Shown one piece after another: positions 28,114-36,793 of a stretch of DNA of 64,000 nucleotides. A program made the position numbers and the translations under genes. Position 1 is the first letter of the stretch, and every line of letters begins with the position of its first letter. The stretch is from Roseomonas alba (lineage in GTDB: Bacteria > Pseudomonadota > Alphaproteobacteria > Acetobacterales > Acetobacteraceae): the NCBI RefSeq assembly GCF_019430885.1, contig NZ_JAHYBZ010000009.1, forward strand, positions 62,001-126,000, read 5' to 3'. The notes under the pieces were generated by a model. The model was given only the letters and a program-made list of their open reading frames with translations, was not told the DNA's origin and searched no databases.

Positions 28114-28644
28114 GTGACGCGCATCATCGGCCTCGCCGGCTGGAGCGGGGCAGGCAAGACGACGCTGATGGTCAAGCTGCTGCCCTGCCTGATCGGGCGC
28201 GGGCTGTCCGTCTCCACGCTGAAGCACGCGCATCATCGCTTCGACGTGGATCAGCCGGGCAAGGATTCCTGGGAGCACCGGCAGGCGGGCGCGCAGCAGG
28301 TGATGGTTGCCTCCGGCGCGCGCTGGGCGCTGATGACCGAACTCCGCACGGCCCGCGAGCCGACCCTGCCCGAACTCGTCGCGCGCATGGACCCGGCGGA
28401 TCTGATCATCGTCGAAGGCTACAAGCGCGACGCCCACCCCAAGATCGAGGTGCACCGCGTGGCGAACGGCAAGCCCTGGATGCGACCGGACATGCCGGGG
28501 ATCGTGGCGGTCGCGTCCGACGTGCCGCCACCCTATGACCTGCCGCGCGCGGCGCTGGACGACATCGAGGCCATCGCCGGCCTGGTGATGGCGCATGCGC
28601 AGCCGCTCGACGCCATCGCCTGGGCCGAGCGGCAGGAGGCCTGA
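28114..28644 (+). CDS. mobB: molybdopterin-guanine dinucleotide biosynthesis protein MobB
   Basis: A 176-residue P-loop GTPase. The GTG at 28114 has a GGGAG site upstream. Walker A is GWSGAGKTTL; LKHAHHRFDVDQPGKDSW and IIVEGYKRDAHPKIEV are family motifs. MobB aids insertion of GTP-derived nucleotide into molybdopterin for bis-MGD enzymes such as this FDH. The moeA start immediately follows its stop. Confidence 0.94.
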   Translation: MTRIIGLAGWSGAGKTTLMVKLLPCLIGRGLSVSTLKHAHHRFDVDQPGKDSWEHRQAGAQQVMVASGARWALMTELRTAREPTLPELVARMDPADLIIVEGYKRDAHPKIEVHRVANGKPWMRPDMPGIVAVASDVPPPYDLPRAALDDIEAIAGLVMAHAQPLDAIAWAERQEA

Positions 28645-29895
28645 GTGGCGCAGCTCAGCGACGACTGCTTTGCCTTCGGCGGCGCGCTGATGGCGGTGGA
28701 GGAAGCGCAGGCGCTGATCGCCGCGCGCATTCCGCCGGCCGAGGGCGAGGAACTGGTCGCGCTGGCCGCCGCGCGCGGGCGGGTGCTGGCGCGTGAGCTG
28801 GTTGCGCCGCTGCCGCTGCCGCCTTTCGCCAACGCTGCCGTCGATGGCTGGGCCTTCCGCCATGCCGATCTGCGCGAGGATGGTCCGACGCGGCTCGTCG
28901 AAGCCGGACGGGTGGCCGCAGGCCATGTGGCGGCCGCGCCCGTCGCGCCGGGCCAGGCGGTGCGCGTCTTCACCGGCGCGCCCATGCCCCCGGGCGCCGA
29001 GACCTGCGTGATGCAGGAAGACGTCTCGCGCGACGGCGGCGCCATCCTCGTGCCGCCCGGGCTGAAGCGTGGCGCCAATGCGCGGCCGGCGGGGGAGGAT
29101 GTGGCGCAGGGCGCGGTCGCGCTCGAGGCCGGGCGGCGGATCGGGCCGGCGGAGATCGGACTCGCCGCGGCGCTTGGGCGGACGCATCTCGCGGTGCGTC
29201 CTCTGCCGCGCGTGGGGGTCTTCTCGACCGGGGATGAACTGGCCGAGCCCGGCGCGGCGCTGGGCCCGGCACAGACCTACGACAGCAACCGCTTCACGCT
29301 GCTGGCGCTGCTGGGCGGGCTGCCCTGCGCGGCGAGCGACCTCGGCATCCTGCCGGACGATCCTGGCCGCACGGCGGCGGCGCTCGCCGAGGCCGCGCGC
29401 ACCCATGACCTGCTGCTGACCAGCGGCGGCGTCTCGACCGGGGAGGAGGACCATGTCCGCGCCGCCATCGAGGCCGGCGGGACGCTGGTCTTCTGGCGCC
29501 TGGCGGTGAAGCCGGGCCGGCCGGCAGCGATGGGCATGGTGGGCGGCACGCCGGTCGTCGGGCTGCCGGGCAACCCGGTGGCGGCGGTCGTCTGCTTCCT
29601 GCACCTGGCGCGGCCGCTGCTGCTGCGCCTGGCCGGCGCGGCCGGCACGCCCCTGGCGCGCTTCGGCGCCGTGGCGGATTTCGCCTACCGCAAGAAGCCG
29701 GGGCGGCGGGAATATGTGCGGGTGACGCTGGCGGAGGCAGATGGCGTGACGCAGGCGCGCAAGTTCCCGCGCGAAGGGGCCGGGCTGCTCTCCTCCCTGA
29801 CGGAGTCCGACGGCTTCGCCGAACTGCCCGAGGACGTGACCGCCGTCGCGCCCGGCGATCGCATCATGGTGCTGCCCTTCGCCGGCCTGTTGTGA
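28645..29895 (+). CDS. moeA: molybdopterin molybdenumtransferase
   Basis: 416 residues with a GTG start directly after the mobB TGA. Domain order is that of MoeA: substrate region PPFANAAVDGWAFRHAD, FTGAPMPPGAETCVMQED, the MoCF/MPT-binding domain with FSTGDELAEPG, YDSNRFTLLALL and TSGGVSTGEEDHVRAAIE, GLPGNPVAAVVCF, and a beta C-terminal domain. It inserts molybdate into adenylated molybdopterin in the cytosol. Confidence 0.95.
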   Translation: MAQLSDDCFAFGGALMAVEEAQALIAARIPPAEGEELVALAAARGRVLARELVAPLPLPPFANAAVDGWAFRHADLREDGPTRLVEAGRVAAGHVAAAPVAPGQAVRVFTGAPMPPGAETCVMQEDVSRDGGAILVPPGLKRGANARPAGEDVAQGAVALEAGRRIGPAEIGLAAALGRTHLAVRPLPRVGVFSTGDELAEPGAALGPAQTYDSNRFTLLALLGGLPCAASDLGILPDDPGRTAAALAEAARTHDLLLTSGGVSTGEEDHVRAAIEAGGTLVFWRLAVKPGRPAAMGMVGGTPVVGLPGNPVAAVVCFLHLARPLLLRLAGAAGTPLARFGAVADFAYRKKPGRREYVRVTLAEADGVTQARKFPREGAGLLSSLTESDGFAELPEDVTAVAPGDRIMVLPFAGLL

Positions 29896-30251
29896 TCGAC
29901 GGGACGGCCTCCGCGCTGCTGCTGTGCGTGCTCGGTCTGGTGCTGCTGCGGCGGGATCTGGACGGGCTGGTGCGGCGGCTGACCTGGCGGCGCGCCATCG
30001 GTCGGATCGTCTTCCTGCCGACGGCCTCCGGGCCGTCCTGGCGGATCGATTTCACCCTGCCGGCCGGCGGCACGATCGAGATCGTCACCACCGATCTCCG
30101 CCTGATCGCGCGGCGGGAAGGGGAGGGCGCGGTGCCGCTGCTCTACGATCCGTCCGAGCCCACGCGCATCGATCTGCCGACCCGACCCGGACTGCCCTTC
30201 GTGGTCGGGCTGGGTCTGCTGGGCCTAGGCGCCGCGCAGGCGCTGCGCTGA
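29892..30251 (+). CDS. small membrane-associated hypothetical protein, 119 aa
   Basis: The GTG start overlaps the moeA stop. One N-terminal hydrophobic helix (ASALLLCVLGLVLLRRDL) and a C-terminal one (GLPFVVGLGLLGLGAAQAL) enclose a beta-rich domain (IVFLPTASGPSWRIDFTL, LLYDPSEPTRIDLP), the layout of DUF3592-like proteins. Function unknown. Coupled to the cofactor operon by overlap. Confidence 0.65.
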   Translation: MIDGTASALLLCVLGLVLLRRDLDGLVRRLTWRRAIGRIVFLPTASGPSWRIDFTLPAGGTIEIVTTDLRLIARREGEGAVPLLYDPSEPTRIDLPTRPGLPFVVGLGLLGLGAAQALR

Positions 30252-30263
30252 CGCCCGGCCGCG

Positions 30264-30389
30264 TCAGAGGCGCGCGGCGTTGGAGGTGAAGGCGACCGCC
30301 GCGGTTTCCTGCACCTTGGTGTCGAGCACATAGGCCGCACCGACGGCGACCAGGGCCGCGATGACGATCCCGAACAGAATGGCCTTCAT
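30264..30389 (-). CDS. 41-residue small membrane or exported protein
   Basis: A short complete frame from the ATG at 30389 to a TGA at 30264-30266, convergent with the preceding gene. It begins with Lys then a strongly hydrophobic stretch (AILFGIVIAALVAVGAAYVL) and a polar tail (DTKVQETAAVAFTSNAARL). A GGGAAGCG ribosome-site-like stretch lies before it. The amino-acid pattern of one clean helix plus an ordered polar tail is unlikely by chance in such G+C-rich DNA. Likely a small inner-membrane or secreted protein of unknown role. Confidence 0.6.
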   Translation of the reverse strand: MKAILFGIVIAALVAVGAAYVLDTKVQETAAVAFTSNAARL

Positions 30390-30412
30390 GACTGGCGCTT
30401 CCCGCGTTCAAT

Positions 30413-31057
30413 TCACGCTTTGTCTATGGCGATCGGGTCGGCGCTTTGCAACAGCGGTAGCAGGCGCTCGGCTTCCGCCAGGTCCTCGGGGGCATTGGCG
30501 TTGAAGAACGGGTCGACCGGCGTGTCGGGCCAGTCGGCATGGGTGCAGCCATGGCGGGCGGTCCAGCGGTCGATCTTGCGCTCGCCGGCTATCAGCGCCG
30601 CACGCAAGTCGCGGCGCAGCGAGACCGGCCAGAGGCCGACCGGCGGATGCGTCTGGCCGCCGGACCGGGCACAGGCGAGGGGGAGGCCGGCAGCCTCCCG
30701 CGTGCTGTGCAGGCGCGCGACCAGGTCGGCCGGGATGAAGGGGGAATCGCCCGGGACCGAGATCACCCAGGGCAGGTCGGGTCGCTGTTCCGCTGCCCAG
30801 TCGAGCGCGGCGAGGATTCCCGCCAGAGGACCGGGATGATCGGGCAGCCCATCCGCGACCACCGGCAGGCCATAGGGTGCGAAGCGTGCCGGATCGCCAT
30901 TGGCGTTCAGGATCACCGCGGCCGCCTGCGGCGCCAGGCGGTCCAGCGCATGGTCCAGCATCGGCCGGCCGCCCAGCATGCGCAGCGGCTTGTCGCCGCC
31001 ACCCATGCGGCGTGCGAGCCCGCCGGCCAGCACCACGCCCAGCGTGTCAGCCCGCAT
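30413..31057 (-). CDS. mobA: molybdenum cofactor guanylyltransferase
   Basis: A 214-residue nucleotidyltransferase. N-terminal GTP motif [21 protein letters not shown], then [21 protein letters not shown] and the metal Asp in [13 protein letters not shown]. It attaches GMP to molybdopterin to form MGD. The ATG at 31057 lies inside the end of fdhD (11-base overlap), so the two are translated from one message. Confidence 0.94.
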   Translation of the reverse strand: MRADTLGVVLAGGLARRMGGGDKPLRMLGGRPMLDHALDRLAPQAAAVILNANGDPARFAPYGLPVVADGLPDHPGPLAGILAALDWAAEQRPDLPWVISVPGDSPFIPADLVARLHSTREAAGLPLACARSGGQTHPPVGLWPVSLRRDLRAALIAGERKIDRWTARHGCTHADWPDTPVDPFFNANAPEDLAEAERLLPLLQSADPIAIDKA

Positions 31058-31955
31058 CGTCGCCCGCAGCCATCGCCTCGGCGCTGTTCTTGCGCCAATG
31101 CTTCGCGGATTCCTCCTCGACGTAGTGCAGGTCAGCATCGAAGACGATGCGGTCCTCGCCCGACAGGGCGATGAAGCGCTTGCCCTTGCAGCGGCCGATG
31201 ACGGTCAGCCCGGCCTCGCGCGCCAGCTCCACGCCCCAGGCGGTGAAGCCCGATCGCGAGACCAGGATCGGAATGCCCATGCGCACCGTCTTGATCACCA
31301 TCTCCGAGGTCAGCCGCCCCGTGGTGTAGAAGATCTTGTCGCCGCCCGTCTCGCCATTGCGGAACATCCAGCCGGCGATCTTGTCCACCGCGTTGTGGCG
31401 GCCGACATCCTCCATGTAGACGACGGGCTGGTCCTCCCAGCACAGCGCGCAGCCATGGATCGCGCCGGCTTCCAGATACAGCGTCGGCAGCGTGTTGATC
31501 CGGTGCAGCAGGCGATAAAGCCACGAGGTCCGCAGCTCCGTCTTCGGCAGCCGGACCTGGGCGAAGCCCTCCATCAGGTCGCCGAAGGCCGTGCCCTGCG
31601 CGCAGCCCGAGGTCAGCGTCTTCTTGCGCAGCTTCTCCTCGAAATCCGTGCGTTCCGGCGTGCGCACCACCACCACGCCGAGGTCGTCGTCGTAGTCGAC
31701 GCCCGTCACCTCGGCGTCGGGTTTCAGCATGCCCTGGTTCAGCAGGTAGCCGATGGCGAGATCCTCCGGCCGGTCGAGGATCGTCATCATCGTCACGATC
31801 TCCTGCCCGTTCAGGTAGAGCGTGAGCGGGCGTTCCACCGTGACGCTCGTCTCGATCGGCGCGCCGGTCTGGTCGATGCCAGTGACACGGCGCGTCAGGC
31901 GCGGATCGGTCGGGTCGGGCTGGACGCGGAGGAGGTCAGGCATGGGCGTGGACAT
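31047..31955 (-). CDS. fdhD: formate dehydrogenase accessory sulfurtransferase FdhD
   Basis: 302 residues. FdhD moves sulfur from IscS to the molybdenum cofactor of FDH. Motifs: [33 protein letters not shown] region, then [10 protein letters not shown], where E. coli has a CxxC; here only the first Cys is present. Later [18 protein letters not shown] and [20 protein letters not shown] are strongly conserved. Start ATG at 31955 (an in-frame ATG lies at 31943). It is convergent with the fdh structural side and followed by mobA. Confidence 0.93.
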   Translation of the reverse strand: MSTPMPDLLRVQPDPTDPRLTRRVTGIDQTGAPIETSVTVERPLTLYLNGQEIVTMMTILDRPEDLAIGYLLNQGMLKPDAEVTGVDYDDDLGVVVVRTPERTDFEEKLRKKTLTSGCAQGTAFGDLMEGFAQVRLPKTELRTSWLYRLLHRINTLPTLYLEAGAIHGCALCWEDQPVVYMEDVGRHNAVDKIAGWMFRNGETGGDKIFYTTGRLTSEMVIKTVRMGIPILVSRSGFTAWGVELAREAGLTVIGRCKGKRFIALSGEDRIVFDADLHYVEEESAKHWRKNSAEAMAAGDDAG

Positions 31956-32018
31956 GGCGCGGTCGGGGTAAGGGCGCAAGTTGGCGGGGCTCTGCTCCAA
32001 ATTTGGCGCGTACGGACC

Positions 32019-32096
32019 GGAGAGGGGCTTTGCCCCTCTCCAGACCTTGGCGGCAGTGCCGCCAAGCCCACCAAAGGCCACAGGGCCTTTGGAAAC
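32019..32096 (-). repeat. repeat copy C1 (right-end module, inverted)
   Basis: Read on the minus strand: GGTTT, H4 at 32092-32071 (CCAAAGGCC-type, loop TGT), an extra hairpin CTTGGCGGC/GCCGCCAAG, then H5 at 32041-32019 (GGAGAGGGGC, AAA, GCCCCTCTCC, ten perfect pairs). It lies upstream of fdhD in the opposite orientation to most other copies. Confidence 0.88.
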
Positions 32097-32228
32097 CGTC
32101 ATCCGTTGTCGGGTGCCGAAGTGGATCTCACGTCGGCGTGTGCTGTTTTGGACAAATTGCGCCGCCTTGATCTAGGAACATATCAAGAACGACGTCCCCT
32201 GTCCAGCGGACTGCCAGCCCAACTCAAG

Positions 32229-32287
32229 GATTCCAAAGGCCTTGCGGCCTTTGGTGGGGTGGGGTTCGGGGAGGGGCAAAGCCCCTC
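32229..32287 (+). repeat. repeat copy C2 (right-end module)
   Basis: H4 at 32233-32254 (CCAAAGGCC, TTGC, GGCCTTTGG), linker TGGGGTGGGGTTCGGG, then H5 at 32271-32287 (GAGGGGC, AAA, GCCCCTC). It faces C1, so the 336-base gap carries two right ends in divergent orientation around ~130 bases of unique DNA without a gene. H5 touches the 3' end of the C39-like gene. Confidence 0.88.
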
Positions 32288-32291
32288 ACCG

Positions 32292-32897
32292 TCACCGCAG
32301 GGCGATGCCGCGCCCGGCGTAGAACCGTGCGAATTCCGCCAGTGGCAGCCGCGCATCCATCTGGGTTTCCTTGCTGTCCCCGGACGGGTTGTGGAACCGC
32401 AGCAGGCCGCCCTGCACGCCGAACACTAGCACGAGGTGCCCGCCCTGTGATGGCGGCTCCGCGCCCGCGCCCGCGCGGCGGATGGCCGGATGCACCGAGG
32501 CGATGAAGAGGCCCCCGCCGGCGAGCATCTCCGGGATGGCCTCGGCGGCGACGTCCACGCGCACCTCGGCGGCGATGCCGTGCGCGTCGCGCAGCCAGGC
32601 GACGGCCGGGGCGTAGATCAGGCCGCGGATGTCCCCGTCGGGCCGCAGCACGTAGCCACCGCGATGCGTCAGTTCCCGCGCCAGGTCGAAGGCGCGGGGC
32701 GGGGTGATGCCTTGGGCGGCGAGGGCCATGCGCAGACAGGCCACGCCGCAGAGATGGTCCGCCCAGCGTTCGTAGTCCGCCGCGCCGGCCGCGCCGGAAC
32801 GCGGCCAGAGCGGATCGTCCGCCGCGCGGAGCGTACCGGCGAGGATCTCGCCGATACGTTCCGCCGATTCCCATTGCCCGTGGAAGGGTGGGATCAC
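32292..32897 (-). CDS. C39-peptidase-like protein
   Basis: 201 residues. Cys motif HLCGVACLRMAL (C50, then C54), His motif GGHLVLVFG near residue 153 and an FHNPSGD motif after it, the Cys-His-Asn order of papain-like C39 peptidases. The Gln that normally precedes the catalytic Cys (oxyanion hole) is not evident. No signal peptide, no ABC transporter domain. Could be a cytosolic thiol peptidase or an inactive relative. It overlaps the creatininase stop by four bases and is the last gene of that operon. Confidence 0.7.
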   Translation of the reverse strand: MIPPFHGQWESAERIGEILAGTLRAADDPLWPRSGAAGAADYERWADHLCGVACLRMALAAQGITPPRAFDLARELTHRGGYVLRPDGDIRGLIYAPAVAWLRDAHGIAAEVRVDVAAEAIPEMLAGGGLFIASVHPAIRRAGAGAEPPSQGGHLVLVFGVQGGLLRFHNPSGDSKETQMDARLPLAEFARFYAGRGIALR

Positions 32898-33691
32898 CGC
32901 GGTCCCTGCGCGCGGCCGCGCCGCCAGACATCGTCGGGCGGGGACCAGTTGGCGGTGTCGCGCAGCTCGCGCGCGAGGCCTTCGGCCATGGCTTCGAAGA
33001 TGGCCTTGCCCTTTTCGGGTGTGGCGGCGCGGGCGTCGCCGCGGACGCCGGTGACCGGGGCGCGTTCCGAGAAGGACCAGAAGCGCGAGGAGGCCTGGCT
33101 GCCGGCGTCGAAATTGCCGGGAGAGACGGAGTTCGCGATCTCCTCCATGCGCACCTGCGACGGGTCGAGATGCATCCAGATGCTGGTCTCGCCCTCGCAG
33201 GCGTGGTGGATCGCCTTCTGCGCGGTGAGGGCTGCGGAGATGGCGGCGGGCGCGACCTTGGTGATGGTCGTGGTCAGCACGGGAATGCCGAATTCATGCG
33301 CGAGTTCCCGCGCCGAGACGGCAAGCGGATCGATGTTGCCGCCATGGCTGTTGAACAGCATGACCTTGGAGAAGCCGTCCGCGAGCAGCGAGCGCACGAT
33401 GCAGCGCAGGATGCCGGCGAAGGTCGCGTAGTCCACGCTGATCGTGCCGCCGAAGGGGAAGTGATGCTCGGACAGGCCGAGCCACATCGGCGGCAGGACG
33501 ACCGCCGGGAGGTCCTCGCAGAGCTCCGCAGCGCGGACGGAAACGGAATGGCCGATGAAGCTGTCGGTCCAGACCGGCAGGTGCGGGCCATGCTGTTCGA
33601 GACTCGCGACAGGCACGACCACAACGGCGTCGCGTTCGGCGAGCGCGCGCAATTGCGGCGCCGTCAGGCGTTCCCAGCGGACTTCAGTCAT
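32894..33691 (-). CDS. creatininase family amidohydrolase
   Basis: 265 residues. Metal ligands are visible: E32, H34 and D43 in ASLEQHGPHLPVWTD, FNSHGGN in the middle, and HACEGETS further on. Creatininase-fold enzymes hydrolyse cyclic amides such as creatinine or formamidopyrimidines (ArfB/MftE relatives). The substrate is unresolved. The ATG at 33691 follows the CMD-family gene stop by one base, so both are one operon. Confidence 0.9.
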   Translation of the reverse strand: MTEVRWERLTAPQLRALAERDAVVVVPVASLEQHGPHLPVWTDSFIGHSVSVRAAELCEDLPAVVLPPMWLGLSEHHFPFGGTISVDYATFAGILRCIVRSLLADGFSKVMLFNSHGGNIDPLAVSARELAHEFGIPVLTTTITKVAPAAISAALTAQKAIHHACEGETSIWMHLDPSQVRMEEIANSVSPGNFDAGSQASSRFWSFSERAPVTGVRGDARAATPEKGKAIFEAMAEGLARELRDTANWSPPDDVWRRGRAQGPR

Positions 33692-33692
33692 C

Positions 33693-34265
33693 TCACCCTC
33701 TTCCCATGCCGTAGAATTCGTCATTGGGCCGCAGATTGGTGACGTTGGCCAGACGGTTGGACATACCGAAGAAGGCGGCGATGGCGGCGATGTCCCAGAT
33801 CGCCTCGTCATCGAACCCCGATTTGCGCAGGGCCTTGTGGTCGTCCTCGTTCACCTCATTGGCGCGCAGCGTCACCTTGATGGCGAATTCCAGCATCGCC
33901 TTCTGCTTGTCGGTGATGTCGGCCTTGCGCCAGTTGGCGGCGACCTGGTCGGCGATCAGCGCGTTTTTCGCGCGGATGCGCAGGATCGCCCCGTGCGCGA
34001 CGACGCAATACTGGCACTGGTTCAGCGCGGAGACGGCAACGACGATCATCTCGCGTTCCGCCTTGGTCAGGCCCTCCGACTTGTCCATCAAGGTGTCGTG
34101 ATAGGCCATGAAGGCTCGGAACTCTTCCGGCCGGTGCGCGAGCATCAGGAAGACGTTGGGGATGAATCCGGACTTCTCCTGCACGGTCAGGATGCGCGTG
34201 CGGATGTCCTCGGGCAGCGTGTTGACGTCAGGAATGGGCGTGCGGGCGATTGGCTTCTTCGTCAT
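33693..34265 (-). CDS. carboxymuconolactone decarboxylase/AhpD-like peroxidase-related protein
   Basis: 190 residues, helical. It carries the AhpD redox motif CxxCxxxH as C84, C87 and H91 in LNQCQYCVVAHG, followed by the conserved KAMLEFAIKVTL helix. This is the peroxidase-related (uncharacterised) branch of the CMD family, which uses the Cys pair for alkylhydroperoxidase-type chemistry. I chose the ATG at 34265, which has AGGA upstream; an ATG at 34277 is also possible. Confidence 0.88.
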   Translation of the reverse strand: MTKKPIARTPIPDVNTLPEDIRTRILTVQEKSGFIPNVFLMLAHRPEEFRAFMAYHDTLMDKSEGLTKAEREMIVVAVSALNQCQYCVVAHGAILRIRAKNALIADQVAANWRKADITDKQKAMLEFAIKVTLRANEVNEDDHKALRKSGFDDEAIWDIAAIAAFFGMSNRLANVTNLRPNDEFYGMGRG

Positions 34266-34310
34266 GGCGTTCCTCATGAGAGGCGCGGACCATGACGCCG
34301 GAATCGTGGG

Positions 34311-35549
34311 TCAGTCCAGACCCAGCAACCCCCGCGCATAGTCGCGCGCGGCGAAGGGACGGAGGTCCTCGGCCTTCTCGCCGACGCCGACGACGTGGAC
34401 CGGCAGGCCGAATTCCTGCGCCAGCGCGACGACGACGCCGCCCTTGGCGGAACCGTCCAGCTTCGTCACGGCGAGGCCGGAGACATCCACCATCTCCTTG
34501 AACACCTTCACCTGCTGCACGGCGTTCTGGCCGGTGGTGGCATCGAGCACGAGCAGCACGGAATGCGGTGCGGTGTCGTCCACGCGGCGGATGACGCGGA
34601 TGACCTTGCGCAGTTCTTCCATCAGCGCCGACTTGTTGTGCAGCCGGCCGGCGGTATCGACCAGCAGCACGTCGAGGCCTTCCGCGCGCGCCGTGGTCAG
34701 CGCGTCGAAGGCCAGGCCGGCCGCATCGGCGCCCGCCTTGGCAGGCGGGAAGAAGCGGGCGCCGGTGCGGTCGGCCCAGACCTGAAGCTGCTCGACGGCG
34801 GCGGCGCGGAAGGTGTCGCCGGCGACGAAGCCGGTCTTCAGCCCCTGGTCGCGATACTGCTTGCCGAGCTTGGCGATGGTCGTCGTCTTGCCGGTGCCGT
34901 TCACGCCAACCACCAGCACGACATGTGGTGCGCGCGAGGTGTCGAGCATGAGCGGCTGCGCGACGGGGGCGAGGATGGCGGCGATCTCGTCGGCCAGCGT
35001 CGCCTTCACCTCCTCATCGGTGACTTCCTTGCCGAAGCGGGTGCGGCGGAAGGCCTCGACGATGCGGTGCGACGCGGCGACGCCGAGATCGGCGGCGATC
35101 AGTGTCTCCTCGAGTTCCTCCAGCGCCGCATCGTCCAGCTTCCGCTTGGTGAAGATGCCGGTGACGCTGTCGGTGAGCTTCGCGGTGGAGCGCGCCAGCC
35201 CGGCCTTGAGGCGGGAGAACCAGCCCTGGCGGGCTGGCTCCTGCATCATCGGCGGCGGGGCCTCGGCGGGGGGAAGCTGCGCGGGCGGGGGCAGCTCGAC
35301 CGGCGGGGCCTCGATGGGCGGGTCCCGGAAGGGCGGGGGCGTCTCGGAGGGATGCTCCGGGATCGGTTCCTCGACCGGCGGCGGAGGTTCGGCCGGCGGC
35401 TCGGGGGGGCGAGGCGGGTTTTCCGGGGGCGGGCTGGGCGGGGGCGAGGGGGGCGGCGCCTCGGGCAGGGGGGCAGGCGGTGGGCCTGGCTGGTCCGGCA
35501 CCGGGTCCGACCCGCCGCGCAGGCGGGTCCACAGGTCGCGCAGCGCCAT
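34311..35549 (-). CDS. ftsY: signal recognition particle receptor FtsY
   Basis: 412 residues. An N-terminal ~100-residue Pro/Glu-rich acidic region (the A domain, very rich in PPP runs here) precedes the four-helix N domain (FSRLKAGLARSTAKLTDSV) and the GTPase: GVNGTGKTTTIAKL, DTFRAAAVEQL, LVDTAGRLHNK and AVTKLDGSAKGG. FtsY docks ribosome-SRP complexes to the inner membrane. Its ATG overlaps the mtaB stop by one base. Confidence 0.97.
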   Translation of the reverse strand: MALRDLWTRLRGGSDPVPDQPGPPPAPLPEAPPPSPPPSPPPENPPRPPEPPAEPPPPVEEPIPEHPSETPPPFRDPPIEAPPVELPPPAQLPPAEAPPPMMQEPARQGWFSRLKAGLARSTAKLTDSVTGIFTKRKLDDAALEELEETLIAADLGVAASHRIVEAFRRTRFGKEVTDEEVKATLADEIAAILAPVAQPLMLDTSRAPHVVLVVGVNGTGKTTTIAKLGKQYRDQGLKTGFVAGDTFRAAAVEQLQVWADRTGARFFPPAKAGADAAGLAFDALTTARAEGLDVLLVDTAGRLHNKSALMEELRKVIRVIRRVDDTAPHSVLLVLDATTGQNAVQQVKVFKEMVDVSGLAVTKLDGSAKGGVVVALAQEFGLPVHVVGVGEKAEDLRPFAARDYARGLLGLD

Positions 35550-36793
35550 CAGGCGGCCTCGGCCAGCAAGGCGTCGTTCGTCGCCGCCGTCACGCGCAGG
35601 CGGCGGATCTCGCCGGGGCGCGCGGCGCCGCTGGCCAGGCGAAGGGGGGCGAAGTGTTCGGTGTGGCCTCGGTCGGGATGTTCGAAGAGCACGGTTTCCT
35701 CCGCTCCGATACGCGCGGCGAACAGGCGCGCGGCTGCCTTGGCCCCGGCTTCCCGCAGCCGGGCCGCGCGTTCCTTGCGCAGGGGCACCGGCAGTTGCGG
35801 CATGCGCGCTGCCGGGGTGCCGGGACGTTCGGAATAGGGGAACACGTGCAGGAAGGAGAGGTTGCAGGCCTCGACCAACGAGAGGGTGTCGGCGAAGTGC
35901 TCGTCCGTCTCGGTCGGGAAGCCCGCAATAAGGTCGGCGCCGAAGACGACATCGGGGCGCAGCCTGCGCGCGCGGTCGGCGAGCGCGATCGCGTCCGCGC
36001 GCAGATGGCGCCGCTTCATGCGCTTGAGGATCATGTCGGAGCCGTGCTGCAGCGAGAGATGCAGGTGCGGCATCAGGCGGGGTTCCTCGGCGATCAGGCG
36101 CCAGAGGTCGTCATCGACTTCCACGGGATCCAGCGAGGATAGCCGCAGGCGCGGCAGTTCCGGCACCAGGGCGAGCAGCCGGCGGATCATCTGGCCGAGC
36201 GTCGGCCGGCCCGGCAGGTCGGGACCGTAGGAGGTGATGTCGACACCGGTCAGCACCACCTCGCTGTAGCCGGCCTGCACCAGGGCGCGGACCTGCTCGA
36301 CGATTGCGCCCATCGGCACGGAGCGGGACGGGCCGCGGCCGTAGGGAATGACGCAGAAGGTGCAGCGATGGTCGCAGCCCTGCTGGACCTGCACGAAGGC
36401 GCGGGCGCGGCCGGCGAATTCGGTCACCAGATGTGCCGCCGTCTCGGTCGCCGCCATGATGTCGGTGACGGGGGCGGGGGGCGCGTCGAGGGCGGCCCAG
36501 GTCTCGGGCTTCAGCTTGTCGCCATTTCCGATGACGCGTTCGACGCCGGGGATGGCGGCCCACGTCTCCGGGGCGATCTGGGCGGCGCAGCCGGTGACGA
36601 TGATGCGCGCGCCCGGATTGTCGCGATGGGCCTTGCGGATGGCCTGGCGGGCCTGGCGTTCGGCCTCGGCGGTAACGGCGCAGGTGTTGACGACGATGGC
36701 GCCGGCATGGCCCGCCTTCGTCGCCAGATCCCGCATTGCCTCGGACTCATAGGTGTTGAGGCGGCAACCGAAGGTGAGGATTTCGACCGTCAC
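35549..36793 (-). CDS. mtaB: tRNA (N6-threonylcarbamoyladenosine(37)-C2)-methylthiotransferase
   Basis: 414 residues. An N-terminal 4Fe-4S domain ([29 protein letters not shown]) is followed by the radical-SAM site [33 protein letters not shown] and [16 protein letters not shown], then a TRAM-like C-terminus. It makes ms2t6A37 in ANN-decoding tRNAs. The GTG at 36793 overlaps the dapF stop (GTGA). Confidence 0.94.
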   Translation of the reverse strand: MTVEILTFGCRLNTYESEAMRDLATKAGHAGAIVVNTCAVTAEAERQARQAIRKAHRDNPGARIIVTGCAAQIAPETWAAIPGVERVIGNGDKLKPETWAALDAPPAPVTDIMAATETAAHLVTEFAGRARAFVQVQQGCDHRCTFCVIPYGRGPSRSVPMGAIVEQVRALVQAGYSEVVLTGVDITSYGPDLPGRPTLGQMIRRLLALVPELPRLRLSSLDPVEVDDDLWRLIAEEPRLMPHLHLSLQHGSDMILKRMKRRHLRADAIALADRARRLRPDVVFGADLIAGFPTETDEHFADTLSLVEACNLSFLHVFPYSERPGTPAARMPQLPVPLRKERAARLREAGAKAAARLFAARIGAEETVLFEHPDRGHTEHFAPLRLASGAARPGEIRRLRVTAATNDALLAEAA

